From: Sulfitobacter donghicola DSW-25 = KCTC 12864 = JCM 14565
Lineage (GTDB): Bacteria > Pseudomonadota > Alphaproteobacteria > Rhodobacterales > Rhodobacteraceae
DNA: 64,000 bases
Assembly: GCF_000622405.1 (NCBI RefSeq)
Contig: NZ_JASF01000005.1
Coordinates: forward strand, 620,001-684,000
Direction: 5' to 3'
Positions 16,788 to 25,659 of this stretch are shown here, piece by piece; position 1 is the stretch's first letter; each line of letters opens with the position of its first letter. The translations under genes were made by a program, and so were the position numbers. Below the pieces are notes generated by a model, which was not told the DNA's origin, did not search any database, and worked only from the letters and a program-made list of their open reading frames with translations.

Positions 16788-18758
16788 ATGACCGATGCTC
16801 CCAAGAAAGACCGCCCTTGGCTGATCCGGACCTATGCAGGACACTCCACCGCAAAGGCCTCTAACGAACTTTACAAAGGGAACTTGGCCAAAGGTCAGAC
16901 AGGCCTGTCGGTTGCTTTCGACCTACCCACCCAGACAGGATATGATAGCGACCACGTCCTGAGCCGTGGCGAAGTTGGCAAAGTGGGCGTGCCTGTTGGT
17001 CACTTGGGTGACATGCGCACCCTGTTTGACCAGATCCCGCTGGAACAGATGAACACCTCGATGACGATCAACGCGACCGCGCCTTGGCTGCTGTCGCTCT
17101 ATATCGCGGTTGCTCAGGAACAAGGTGCGGATGTTTCCAAACTGCAAGGCACCGTTCAAAACGACCTGATCAAAGAATACCTGTCGCGTGGCACCTATAT
17201 CTGCCCGCCCGCGCCATCGCTCAAGATGATCGCGGATGTGGCTGAATACTGCTATACGTCTGTTCCCAAATGGAACCCGATGAACGTCTGCTCCTACCAC
17301 CTGCAAGAGGCCGGTGCGACACCGGAACAAGAGCTGGCATTCGCCCTTGCCACCGCCACCGCCGTCCTTGACCAGCTACGCCCCCGCGTCGCCGAAGAAG
17401 ACTTCCCTGCCCTCGTTGGCCGCATCTCCTTCTTTGTGAACGCAGGCATCCGTTTTGTGACCGAGATGTGCAAGATGCGCGCCTTTGTGGATCTGTGGGA
17501 TGAAATCTGTGCCGAACGCTACGGTGTGAGCGATCCCAAATACCGCCGCTTCCGCTATGGCGTTCAGGTGAACTCCCTCGGCCTCACCGAACAGCAGCCG
17601 GAAAACAACGTCTACCGTATCCTGATCGAAATGCTGGCCGTGACCCTCAGCAAAAAGGCCCGCGCCCGCGCCGTGCAGCTGCCTGCATGGAACGAAGCCC
17701 TCGGCCTGCCCCGCCCATGGGATCAGCAATGGTCCATGCGCATGCAACAGATCATGGCCTATGAAACCGATCTGCTGGAATTTGATGATCTGTTTGATGG
17801 CAACCCCGCCGTGGATGCCAAGGTCGAAGCCCTGAAGGAAGGTGCGCGCGCCGAACTCGCCCACCTCGACAGCATGGGCGGCGCAATCGACTCGATCGAT
17901 TATATGAAATCCCGCCTTGTGGACAGCAACGCAGACCGTCTGGGCCGCATCGAATCCGGTGAAACCGTGGTGGTCGGTGTGAACAAATGGCAGCAGGGCG
18001 AACCTTCGCCGCTGATGACAGGGGATGGCGGCATCATGGTTGTCGACCCCGCTGGCGAAGCCGAACAGATCGAGCGTTTGAATGCATGGCGTGCCGAACG
18101 GGACGATGCAGCGGTTAAGGCCGCCTTGGCCGATCTACGCGCCGCCGCCGAAGAAGGCCGCAACATCATGCCCGCTTCCATCGTCGCCGCCAAAGCAGGC
18201 GTTACAACCGGCGAATGGGCCGCACAAATGCGCGCTGTTCACGGCGAATACCGCGGCCCAACGGGTGTCGGCAAAGGCCAATCCAACAAAACCGAAGGTC
18301 TGGACGATCTGCGTACAGCCGTTGACGCGGTCAGCGACCGCCTTGGCCGCCGCTTGAAATTCCTAGTCGGCAAACCCGGCCTTGATGGTCACTCAAACGG
18401 GGCTGAACAGATCGCTGTGCGGGCCCGTGATTGCGGTATGGATATCTCCTATGAAGGCATCCGCCTGACACCATCCGAAATCGTCGCCGCCGCCCGTGAG
18501 GACGACGCCCACGTTGTTGGCCTGTCGATCCTCTCAGGCTCCCACATCCCACTGGTCGAAGACCTGATGAACCAGATGCGCGAAGCAGGTCTGGGCGCCA
18601 TCCCCGTAATCGTTGGCGGGATCATCCCAGATGACGATGCCAAACGCCTGCTGGCGATGGGTGTCTCGCGGGTCTACACGCCCAAGGACTTTGAGCTGAA
18701 CACCATCATGGCCGATATCGTCACCCTTGCCGATCCAGAGGCAGTTGCGGCTGAGTAA
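16788..18758 (+). CDS. ecm: Ethylmalonyl-CoA mutase (adenosylcobalamin-dependent)
   Basis: A 656-residue single-chain acyl-CoA mutase. The N-terminal TIM-barrel domain starts PWLIRTYAGHSTAKASNELY and contains GLSVAFDLPTQTGYDSDH. The C-terminal B12-binding domain has the DxHxxG cobalamin motif at Asp533-x-His535-x2-Gly538, then GLSILSGSH and VGGIIP. It converts (2R)-ethylmalonyl-CoA to (2S)-methylsuccinyl-CoA, one step after the CcrA product is epimerised. The lack of a separate small subunit, the size and the ccrA neighbourhood favour Ecm (often annotated meaA) over methylmalonyl-CoA mutase. A strong terminator follows. Confidence 0.93.
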   Translation: MTDAPKKDRPWLIRTYAGHSTAKASNELYKGNLAKGQTGLSVAFDLPTQTGYDSDHVLSRGEVGKVGVPVGHLGDMRTLFDQIPLEQMNTSMTINATAPWLLSLYIAVAQEQGADVSKLQGTVQNDLIKEYLSRGTYICPPAPSLKMIADVAEYCYTSVPKWNPMNVCSYHLQEAGATPEQELAFALATATAVLDQLRPRVAEEDFPALVGRISFFVNAGIRFVTEMCKMRAFVDLWDEICAERYGVSDPKYRRFRYGVQVNSLGLTEQQPENNVYRILIEMLAVTLSKKARARAVQLPAWNEALGLPRPWDQQWSMRMQQIMAYETDLLEFDDLFDGNPAVDAKVEALKEGARAELAHLDSMGGAIDSIDYMKSRLVDSNADRLGRIESGETVVVGVNKWQQGEPSPLMTGDGGIMVVDPAGEAEQIERLNAWRAERDDAAVKAALADLRAAAEEGRNIMPASIVAAKAGVTTGEWAAQMRAVHGEYRGPTGVGKGQSNKTEGLDDLRTAVDAVSDRLGRRLKFLVGKPGLDGHSNGAEQIAVRARDCGMDISYEGIRLTPSEIVAAAREDDAHVVGLSILSGSHIPLVEDLMNQMREAGLGAIPVIVGGIIPDDDAKRLLAMGVSRVYTPKDFELNTIMADIVTLADPEAVAAE

Positions 18759-18783
18759 GCCAGCCATGCTTTCACCATTCAGC

Positions 18784-18819
18784 AAAAGGGCACCTTAGAT
18801 CCCTAGGGTGCCCTTTTTT
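18784..18819 (+). terminator. Rho-independent terminator of ecm
   Basis: AAAAGGGCACC and GGTGCCCTTTT form an 11-bp stem with a 12-nt loop, ending in a run of six T on the plus strand. The A-run on the left arm makes it usable from both strands, also serving the convergent lipoprotein gene. Confidence 0.85.
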
Positions 18820-18830
18820 GCGGAAATTGA

Positions 18831-19184
18831 TCAAACGGCCAAGGCGGCGCGACCAAAAATAAATTTCCACCGCGTGCCGTCTTGCATCACGATCTCACCT
18901 CCCCCTGAACGAGGTGTTTCATAGGTCGCTTTGCCGATACCTGTCAGACCATTTGTGCAGGTCACAGGAAAGGTCACCATTTTGGTTTCTGACGCGGGGC
19001 GATAGCGGCCCTGACAGGATGTTTTGCCATTCGTCGCCTGAAACCATCCGCCCTCTAGAAACGTTGCTGTTGCAGACCCTTTGAACACCGTATTGCCCGG
19101 CCCTACGACCGCGACAGGGTGGCTCACGTCACAGGCGGCGACCAAAGCCAGCCCCAAACCTGCAATCATTTCAATCAGTTTCAT
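18831..19184 (-). CDS. Small predicted lipoprotein (117 aa)
   Basis: Starts [18 protein letters not shown], a lipoprotein signal peptide with lipobox VAAC. GGAGGG precedes the ATG at 19184, which is preferred over an upstream in-frame ATG at 19220. The mature part is beta-rich ([33 protein letters not shown]) with two further Cys that could pair. I do not recognise a family. It is probably anchored in the envelope. It is divergent from deoD and convergent on ecm. Confidence 0.7.
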   Translation of the reverse strand: MKLIEMIAGLGLALVAACDVSHPVAVVGPGNTVFKGSATATFLEGGWFQATNGKTSCQGRYRPASETKMVTFPVTCTNGLTGIGKATYETPRSGGGEIVMQDGTRWKFIFGRAALAV

Positions 19185-19325
19185 CTCGTTACCCTCCGTA
19201 ATTGTTACAATTTGAAACAAAGCGGATTGCCTTTGCGAGGGCGAGTATGGAAAACCTCCATTGGAACTTGCCCCTCGCGTACAGGGTGGGCATCCTGCCC
19301 CTATGCCTTACAAGGAATTGCAAAA

Positions 19326-20036
19326 ATGACAGTCCATATCGGTGCCGAAGTTGGCCAAATCGCTGAAACCGTCCTCATGCCGGGTGATCCATATCGCGCA
19401 CGCTGGGCTGCCGAGACGTTTCTAGAGGGCGCCGAACTGGTTAACGAAGTGCGCGGTATGCTCGGTTATACAGGCACATGGCGTGGCCACCGCGTGACGA
19501 TCCAAGGGTCAGGCATGGGCATGCCCTCGCTGTCGATCTACGCAAACGAGCTGATTACAACCTATGGCGCGCAAACGCTGGTGCGCATTGGTTCCTGTGG
19601 TGGCATGCAGCCCCATGTCGGCATTCGTGACGTGATCATCGCCATGACGGCCAGCACCATCACCTCGCCCTCCTCAGGCATCATGCGCGAGCTGAATTAC
19701 GCCCCCTGCGCCGATTGGGGCCTACTCAAGGCCGCCGTTGCCGCTGCCGAGGCCAAAGGCACCACAACCCACGTTGGCGGCATCTATTCATCCGATGTGT
19801 TCTACGCCGAACGCCCCGATCTGGATGAACAAATGGTGCGCCATGGCATTTTGGGGGTCGAGATGGAAGCCGCCGAGCTGTATACCCTCGCCGCGCGCCA
19901 CGGACGCCGCGCGCTGGCTGTCCTCACCGTATCTGACCACCTGCAAACTGGCGAAGCGCTGCCCTCAGATGAGCGCGAACGCTCCTTCGGGGATATGGTT
20001 GAAATTGCCCTGCACGCCGCGTTTGACGAGGCCTAA
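19326..20036 (+). CDS. deoD: Purine-nucleoside phosphorylase, DeoD type
   Basis: A 236-residue member of the PNP/UDP phosphorylase family. It has [12 protein letters not shown] at the phosphate site, [14 protein letters not shown], and the catalytic block [10 protein letters not shown] with Asp204, the same position as in E. coli Deo[14 protein letters not shown] carries the purine and ribose contacts. It splits purine (deoxy)ribonucleosides with phosphate to base and pentose-1-phosphate in the cytoplasm. The start at 19326 begins the domain, and an open extension upstream is ignored. It fits functionally with the nucleoside-type importer at 3.2-7.9 kb but is not linked to it. Confidence 0.93.
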   Translation: MTVHIGAEVGQIAETVLMPGDPYRARWAAETFLEGAELVNEVRGMLGYTGTWRGHRVTIQGSGMGMPSLSIYANELITTYGAQTLVRIGSCGGMQPHVGIRDVIIAMTASTITSPSSGIMRELNYAPCADWGLLKAAVAAAEAKGTTTHVGGIYSSDVFYAERPDLDEQMVRHGILGVEMEAAELYTLAARHGRRALAVLTVSDHLQTGEALPSDERERSFGDMVEIALHAAFDEA

Positions 20037-20050
20037 ACAACAGGTCGCAG

Positions 20051-20896
20051 TCACACCCCGTGGCTGCGATCATAGCCATTCAAGGGCGGCCCTTGCCAAT
20101 CGCCCATCACGGCAGCATCTGGCGCAAAAGTTTCCACCAACAGCGGATAACACTGCGCCTGATCCGACGAATGCACCGTGCTGCAATCCCCACCGGGGCA
20201 TGCGCTCAGGGCGCCCAGCAGATCAATCTCTGCAAAAAACTCTAAACTATCGCCCACCCGAACAGGGCTGGCCTTCATAAAATACTGGCCCGTGTCGCGG
20301 GTAAATCCAGTGCACATAAAGACGTTCAAAACATCATGCACATGGGGTTCAGCCTCGGCCAAGGGCACCCCGAGGTGGTCGGCCAAGGCGCGGGTTAGGT
20401 TGGAATGACAGCAATAGTGGTACTGCCCCCCCGACAACAGGTTGTGCGTATAAGGGTCACAGCGGGTGCCGATCACATCGTGAACCGATCCGCCAAATTC
20501 ATCCATGCCGTACCATTCAAGACTGTCATGGGTGATCGTCGCCATGGCCCGCATCGCAGAAAAGCTTGACCACATGCGCTGGCCCCGCGTGATATGAGTG
20601 CCATGTAGCGCACGGGTTTTGCCCGAATAGAACCGCTCGCTCAGATCATTGGCGTTCCACAGGTTAAGGTCGCCGACCTGCGATCCCTCTACGCTGGAAA
20701 TGCGAAAGAAATGCCCCGCAGGGACGGTGAACGTTGCCGCATCACGCGGCGGCACAACCACCTCACCTGTCTTGGTCAATGTCCCCCGCGCACGGTCTAG
20801 CAACGCCATGTCGGGCGCGGGCAATGTCTCCACCGGATAACAAATTACAGGCGCAACTGCGCGTCTATCTTCTGCATCCGATGGAGGTGGGTTCAT
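20051..20896 (-). CDS. DUF1989 / urea-carboxylase-associated family protein
   Basis: A 281-residue protein with the DUF1989 pattern: VPAGHFFRISSVEGSQVGDLNLWNA at about 55-80, a central HYCCHSNLTRAL and the cysteine-bearing FMCTGFTRDTG and CPGGDCS. Relatives include the urea carboxylase-associated proteins, and some are carboxyguanidine deiminases. Which reaction applies here is unknown. The ATG at 20896 overlaps the stop of the FAD-dependent dehydrogenase gene by 4 bp (ATGA), which also decides the start against an upstream in-frame codon. Confidence 0.75.
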   Translation of the reverse strand: MNPPPSDAEDRRAVAPVICYPVETLPAPDMALLDRARGTLTKTGEVVVPPRDAATFTVPAGHFFRISSVEGSQVGDLNLWNANDLSERFYSGKTRALHGTHITRGQRMWSSFSAMRAMATITHDSLEWYGMDEFGGSVHDVIGTRCDPYTHNLLSGGQYHYCCHSNLTRALADHLGVPLAEAEPHVHDVLNVFMCTGFTRDTGQYFMKASPVRVGDSLEFFAEIDLLGALSACPGGDCSTVHSSDQAQCYPLLVETFAPDAAVMGDWQGPPLNGYDRSHGV

Positions 20897-22536
20897 GCGT
20901 TTTGTCCTGCGATACGACCTGAAAAGAGACACCCGCCAAGGAAGGTTCCCTCAAGCGCGTTATAGCCATGATAGCCGCCCCCGCCAAAGCCGCAAGCCTC
21001 ACCAGCGGCATAAAGCCCCTGCAAAACCTCGCCCTCGGGTGTCAGCACGCGCGATTGAATATCCGTGTGGATACCGCCCAGTGATTTGCGGGTGATAACG
21101 TTCAAACGCACCGCAATCAGAGGACCGTTTTCACTGTCCAAAATCTCATGCGGTTTGGCTGTGCGGATCAGCTTGTCACCCTTATAGTTGCGCGCGCCGT
21201 GAATGGCCGTGATCTGGGCATCCTTGTTGAACTTGTTGTTCAGCTGCAAATCACGCGCACGGATTTGCGAACGGATATGCTCCAACTCAACAGGCGCATC
21301 AGGGGTCAGCGCGTTCATCCGCGCCACCAAAGTTTCCAGATCATCAGCGACGATGAAATCTTCGCCCTTTTCCTTGAAGGCCTCAACAGCAGGGGTTGCC
21401 CCTTTGCCCATACGCGCGCTCAGCACTTCGCGCCAGCCGCCCTCGGTCAGGTCTGGGTTTTGCTCGGACCCAGATAGCGCGAATTCCTTTTCGATGATCT
21501 TTTGCGTCAGAATAAACCAGCTATGCTCGCCCACGCTCAGAATACGTTTGAGCGTTCCCAGCGTATCAAAGCCCGGCATATACGGCGCCTCCATCCGGTC
21601 GCCCTTGGCGTCAAACCACATGGAAGACGGGCCAGGCAAAATGCGAATGCCGTGGTTTGGCCAGATCGGATCATAGTTCTTCAGACCCTCGCAATAGTGC
21701 CACATCCGATCCTCGTTGATCATCCCAGCACCCGCTTGGGCCGCGATGCCATGCATACGCCCATCAACAAAATCAGGAACACCAGCCACCATCACTTTGG
21801 GCGCTTTGCCCAAGCGTTCTGGCCAGTGTTTGCGCACCATGTCGTGGTTTCCGCCAATACCGCCTGTCGTAATAATCACCGATTCCGCGCGGTGCTCAAA
21901 CCCGCCAACAACCGTGCGGGATGTGGATTGACCGCGCAGTGCCGTGCTGTCCTCTAAAATATCACCTGTCACGCCTTTGACGGCACCGTTTTCCACGATC
22001 AACCCGTTGGCACGGTGGCGGAAACCCAGCTTGAGCTTCCCTTCTGATGCATATCGCACCATCAGATCGGCAAAAGGCTTAACCACGCCCGTTCCCGTAC
22101 CCCATGTAATGTGGAAGCGCGGAACCGAGTTACCATGCCCATGCGCCAGCTCGCCGCCACGCTCGGCCCAGCCCACAATCGGGAACCAACGCATCCCCAA
22201 ACCATGCAGCCAACCGCGCATTTCACCTGCCGAGAATTCGATAAACTTTTCCGCCCAAGCGCGTGGATTTGCATCCTCTACACGGTCAAATTGCGCAGAC
22301 CCCTGCCAATCATTCCACGCCAACTCGGCGCTGTCCTTGATCCCAAGGCGGCGCTGCTCGGGGCTGTCCACCATAAACAACCCACCCAGCGACCAAAACG
22401 CCTGCCCGCCAAGGCTTTGTGGCGCTTCCTGATCCAACAACAAAACCCGTCTGCCACGCAGAACAGCCTCATGCGCAGCAGTCATCCCTGCAAGCCCAGC
22501 CCCCACGACAATAACATCTGCGGTAAAATCACCCAT
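20893..22536 (-). CDS. FAD-binding dehydrogenase (fumarate reductase / ketosteroid dehydrogenase-like flavoprotein)
   Basis: A 547-residue flavoprotein. The Rossmann FAD motif is at the N-terminus (DVIVVGAGLAGMTAAHEAVLRG, residues about 7-28). A C-terminal FAD-binding block GLYAAGEACGFGGGGYHG then precedes ALEGTFLGGCLFSGRIAG. The layout follows the FAD_binding_2 family, which contains fumarate reductases and 3-ketosteroid dehydrogenases. It has no Fe-S or heme partner of its own. The substrate is unknown. It is translationally coupled to the DUF1989 gene downstream. A 73-bp gap separates it from the 71-codon gene upstream. Confidence 0.85.
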   Translation of the reverse strand: MGDFTADVIVVGAGLAGMTAAHEAVLRGRRVLLLDQEAPQSLGGQAFWSLGGLFMVDSPEQRRLGIKDSAELAWNDWQGSAQFDRVEDANPRAWAEKFIEFSAGEMRGWLHGLGMRWFPIVGWAERGGELAHGHGNSVPRFHITWGTGTGVVKPFADLMVRYASEGKLKLGFRHRANGLIVENGAVKGVTGDILEDSTALRGQSTSRTVVGGFEHRAESVIITTGGIGGNHDMVRKHWPERLGKAPKVMVAGVPDFVDGRMHGIAAQAGAGMINEDRMWHYCEGLKNYDPIWPNHGIRILPGPSSMWFDAKGDRMEAPYMPGFDTLGTLKRILSVGEHSWFILTQKIIEKEFALSGSEQNPDLTEGGWREVLSARMGKGATPAVEAFKEKGEDFIVADDLETLVARMNALTPDAPVELEHIRSQIRARDLQLNNKFNKDAQITAIHGARNYKGDKLIRTAKPHEILDSENGPLIAVRLNVITRKSLGGIHTDIQSRVLTPEGEVLQGLYAAGEACGFGGGGYHGYNALEGTFLGGCLFSGRIAGQNA

Positions 22537-22609
22537 CTCATGGTCCTCCCTAATCTTTGTCCGGAAAGGTACACATCCGCGCTAAAGACTGTCGAGGGTT
22601 ACGCTGGGT

Positions 22610-22825
22610 TCATAATCCAGAACCACCCAGATCTTTTTTGCAATCCTGCGGCGGACCCGCACGCGCAGTAAACGCTTCGGCACCACAGGTGATACAGTGA
22701 TACTTTCGCAAGCTCCCCCTGTCACCTCGCCGATCTTCACGCCAACGGCAGGCGCGAACGCTACGGTTTTTCCACGCTAGATAGGCAACAATGGCTATGA
22801 TTACGGGGGCGAACAGCAAAATCAT
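22610..22825 (-). CDS. Small membrane-anchored CxxC protein (71 aa)
   Basis: An N-terminal transmembrane helix (residues about 1-17, MILLFAPVIIAIVAYLAW) is followed by a basic stretch RACRWREDRRGDRG and one zinc-ribbon-like CITCGAEAF. A single Cys pair plus the early Cys26 and late Cys62 could bind a metal. The start overlaps the stop of the DUF1963 gene (TGATG). It is probably a real, co-translated gene of unknown function with the short domain facing the cytoplasm or periplasm. Confidence 0.6.
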   Translation of the reverse strand: MILLFAPVIIAIVAYLAWKNRSVRACRWREDRRGDRGSLRKYHCITCGAEAFTARAGPPQDCKKDLGGSGL

Positions 22826-23601
22826 CAGTTAAACTGAACGTCTATGGCCCACCGATGGGGTTTCTGACGAGAGCGCGCAATATAAGCAGCCCCATCGCCC
22901 CAGCCAAACCAACCCGCCTTTGGCTCGTTTTCGATCTGAAGCACAAAATCCCACGTCTCTTTTGACGATGGGTCATCCCACCAAGGTTCTGATTGCACCG
23001 TCCCTGGCCAGCCGCCCAGCTTGGTCTGCGCAACTGTGCGCGACCAGTCATAGGCGTAAACATCATTCGCCATCGTATCCACCACATGCCCTGCCATATC
23101 GTGGTTTGCGTAATCCGCCTGTGCCTCGGCCCAGTCGCCCCTGCGCGGTGAAAACGGGTTCTGACGGCGCAGCGGCTGCGGGATCGTCAGCCCCTCAAGC
23201 GATGTATAGCTACGCAGCGCCCATGTGGCGGCCTGATCAGGGTTTTGTGTGTCTATGATCTGCGTCGGCGCATAGCTTTCGGTCTCGGCCACGAACAGAG
23301 TGACCAGCGACAAATCCATCAACGCCTTGGGCAGCAAAGGGGCCTGCCGCAAATTCAACTGGCACAGCGGCAGCATCGGCGTTCCGTTACAGCTCGGCCA
23401 AACTTCGCCCTTCCGCTCAAGGCGCACAGCGCCAAACATCGTCTCAAAAGGATCAATATTTGCGGGTTTGGTAAAAACGACAGGCGCGCAATAGCGTGTC
23501 AGCGCCTGTTTGAGCGCCGCCTCATCCAGCGGCCCTTGTGGAATTGGCGGCGGCGCAGGTTTGCGCGCGCCGCCAATCATATTCTTCAACCAGCCAAACA
23601 T
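22825..23601 (-). CDS. DUF1963 / YwqG-like protein
   Basis: A 258-residue protein. The C-terminal half carries the YwqG-like pattern KLGGWPGTVQSEPWWDD, then FVLQIENEP and GWFGWGDGAAYIARS. The N-terminal half has GEVWPSCNGTPMLPLCQLNL, also typical of the family. The function is unknown in general. It begins 9 bp after the sdhB stop, so it is transcribed as part of the succinate dehydrogenase operon tail, and its stop overlaps the next small gene. Confidence 0.78.
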   Translation of the reverse strand: MFGWLKNMIGGARKPAPPPIPQGPLDEAALKQALTRYCAPVVFTKPANIDPFETMFGAVRLERKGEVWPSCNGTPMLPLCQLNLRQAPLLPKALMDLSLVTLFVAETESYAPTQIIDTQNPDQAATWALRSYTSLEGLTIPQPLRRQNPFSPRRGDWAEAQADYANHDMAGHVVDTMANDVYAYDWSRTVAQTKLGGWPGTVQSEPWWDDPSSKETWDFVLQIENEPKAGWFGWGDGAAYIARSRQKPHRWAIDVQFN

Positions 23602-23610
23602 TTATCTGGC

Positions 23611-24390
23611 TTACAGGGTACGCTCGACCATCAGCTTTTTGATCTGGCTGATCGCCAAGGCAGGGTTCAAACCCTTCGGGCACGTCTTGGCGCAGTTCAT
23701 GATCGTGTGGCAACGGTACAGTTTGAACGGATCTTCCAGATCATCCAAACGCTCGCCCGTGCCTTCATCGCGGCTGTCGATGATCCAGCGGTAGGCGTGC
23801 AGCAAAGCTGCTGGCCCGAGGTAGCGATCGCCATTCCACCAGTAGCTGGGGCAGGATGTCGAGCAGCAGGCGCACATGATGCACTCATACAGACCGTCCA
23901 GTTTCGAACGATCCTCAACCGATTGCTTCCACTCTTTTGCAGGCGCTGGTGTGTCTGTTTCCAGCCACGGTTTAACCGACGCGTGCTGCGCATAGAAATG
24001 CGTCAGATCAGGGATCAAATCCTTGACCACAGGCATGTGCGGCAGCGGATAGATTTTCACAACGCCGTTAATCTCGGCCATACCATAGGTACAGGCCAAC
24101 GTATTGATCCCGTCGATGTTCATCGCGCAGGAACCGCAAATACCTTCGCGGCACGAACGGCGGAACGTCAGCGTTGGGTCGATCTCGTTCTTGATCTTGA
24201 TCAGCGCGTCCAAAATCATCGGGCCGCATGTGTCCAGATCAACGAAATACGTATCAACCGCAGGGTTTTTCCCGTCATCAGGGTTCCAGCGATAGATGTG
24301 GAACTCTCTCACGTTGGTCGCGCCTGCTGGCTTTGGCCATGTTTTACCCGTCGTCATGCGGGAGTTCTTGGGGAGCGTCAGTTGTACCAT
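23611..24390 (-). CDS. sdhB: Succinate dehydrogenase iron-sulfur subunit
   Basis: A 259-residue subunit with all three cluster motifs: the [2Fe-2S] ligands in [12 protein letters not shown], the [4Fe-4S] ligands in [15 protein letters not shown], and the [3Fe-4S] and second cluster ligands in [15 protein letters not shown]. It passes electrons from SdhA flavin to ubiquinone at the SdhCD anchor. The gene lies in the sdh cluster but is separated from sdhA by a sulfotransferase-like gene and a small lipoprotein gene. Confidence 0.97.
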   Translation of the reverse strand: MVQLTLPKNSRMTTGKTWPKPAGATNVREFHIYRWNPDDGKNPAVDTYFVDLDTCGPMILDALIKIKNEIDPTLTFRRSCREGICGSCAMNIDGINTLACTYGMAEINGVVKIYPLPHMPVVKDLIPDLTHFYAQHASVKPWLETDTPAPAKEWKQSVEDRSKLDGLYECIMCACCSTSCPSYWWNGDRYLGPAALLHAYRWIIDSRDEGTGERLDDLEDPFKLYRCHTIMNCAKTCPKGLNPALAISQIKKLMVERTL

Positions 24391-24437
24391 GATGCTGTTC
24401 CTTTTGCGTCAGTTGGCGCGCAAAGCGCCGGAAATTC

Positions 24438-24761
24438 CTAAAGTGATGTCAGCGCGCGATCACGCAAACAGGTCTGTGTGGCTGGGCGTGACATCACATT
24501 GCGCACAACGGCGACTGTGTCATCATCGACCCCAACAATCGAAGCTTTTGCAAGTTCACGAACCTCAACAGCTGCTGCATTATCGATAATGCAACCTGTA
24601 AAGGTTTCGATCAGCGGCTTTGGAACCTGCGGGAAATTAATCGCGATAACTTCGGTCACAGCCGAAGTCGCAGCCTTGCGGCCTGTCTTATCCGCGGCCG
24701 TTTGCACCTCGGCACAGGCGGATAGCGCCACAATAGCAGTAAATAGGCATGCTCGGATCAT
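24438..24761 (-). CDS. Small predicted lipoprotein inside the sdh operon (107 aa)
   Basis: A lipoprotein signal MIRACLFTAIVALSAC with lipobox LSAC is followed by an alpha-helical, Ala/Val-rich mature part containing two further Cys (FTGCIIDN and TQTCLRDR) that could form a disulfide. The start overlaps the stop of the preceding sulfotransferase-like gene by 4 bp (ATGA). I recall unnamed small genes between sdhA and sdhB in other Rhodobacteraceae, which would make it a conserved passenger or an accessory factor. Its function is unknown. Confidence 0.72.
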   Translation of the reverse strand: MIRACLFTAIVALSACAEVQTAADKTGRKAATSAVTEVIAINFPQVPKPLIETFTGCIIDNAAAVEVRELAKASIVGVDDDTVAVVRNVMSRPATQTCLRDRALTSL

Positions 24762-25657
24762 AGGGAGGCCTCTCTGGGCGGTAGGGTCATGTGCAGTTTG
24801 GATGTCTCGGCCAATGTGGCCAGACGCTCTGCATCTTGTTCAAAATGAGGGATCAGTCGCTGCATAAATTGCAGATCATGCGCAGCTGTCCACAGCAGTA
24901 TCTTATATTCGGGGTCATCGGCCATGATCGCATCGCGGTCGGTGGTCGCTAAATCCTGTGCAGCTGTGCCTTTGCTTTGAAAGGACGATCCGCCGCCATA
25001 GCGTTTTACCGTCCCACGCGACAAATCCCGATGGGGCAGCCCAAGCTGCGTCAGGATATCCGCGCGATAGTCCTGCGAGGTCATCCAATCGTCATAACAA
25101 ATCGGCAAAACGTCTTTTGCTTCGGCGATACGGTCCAGACCATTGATGTATCCGTTCAGCGACATGGCCATGATCCGCATCCGGTCCGTGGCCCCGTATC
25201 CGTCATTGCGCTTGAGCTTGGCCAGCATGGATGCCGACCAGTTCAGGAAGCTGCGATAGATCACAACCTGACGGCTGAAATCCGATGTCTCGAACCCCTC
25301 GCTCGCCTTTTGAGGCGCGCCAACAGGCTGCGGCATCCGGTCTTCATAGGAAACAACTACCATCGGGCTGGCGCCCGCCGTGGCAATCCGCTGCGCCGGT
25401 GTTTCGTCTTTTCCATGGGGCTGAACCGCATGATCCGCGCCATAAACATCCAACGAGCCAAACGCGCGCAACGGAGGTTTGGCAAAACGGCAATTATTGT
25501 AAAACACACCACCCGTCGCGGCATCAGGCGCATTGCGCATCAGCCAGTCAATGATCGCATGGTTGCCCGAGCGGCGCATGCCGAACACCTGCAAGGCAAA
25601 GGCAGGGGAAAACCCCGCCTTTGACCAAACGCTGTCCATTTGCGCCGCCTCAGTCAT
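24758..25657 (-). CDS. Sulfotransferase-like P-loop protein inside the sdh operon
   Basis: A 299-residue protein whose residues 23-37 (QVFGMRRSGNHAIID) match a 5' PAPS-binding loop, with VVIYRSFLNWSAS near residue 135 in the position of the 3'-phosphate-binding RxxxxxxS motif. YDDWMT and a C-terminal Gly/Ser block with Lys (RYGGGSSFQSKG) are also sulfotransferase-like. It would transfer sulfate from PAPS to an unknown acceptor. It begins 2 bp after the sdhA stop and overlaps the next lipoprotein gene, so it is fully embedded in the sdh transcript. Confidence is fair for the fold and low for the acceptor. Confidence 0.65.
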   Translation of the reverse strand: MTEAAQMDSVWSKAGFSPAFALQVFGMRRSGNHAIIDWLMRNAPDAATGGVFYNNCRFAKPPLRAFGSLDVYGADHAVQPHGKDETPAQRIATAGASPMVVVSYEDRMPQPVGAPQKASEGFETSDFSRQVVIYRSFLNWSASMLAKLKRNDGYGATDRMRIMAMSLNGYINGLDRIAEAKDVLPICYDDWMTSQDYRADILTQLGLPHRDLSRGTVKRYGGGSSFQSKGTAAQDLATTDRDAIMADDPEYKILLWTAAHDLQFMQRLIPHFEQDAERLATLAETSKLHMTLPPREASL

Positions 25658-25659
25658 TC

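Noticed and set aside
20041..20075. Hairpin CGCAGTCAC with GTGGCTGCG after deoD as a terminator
   Set aside because: The stem includes a G-T pair, has no T-tract and overlaps the coding end of the convergent DUF1989 gene, so support is weak.
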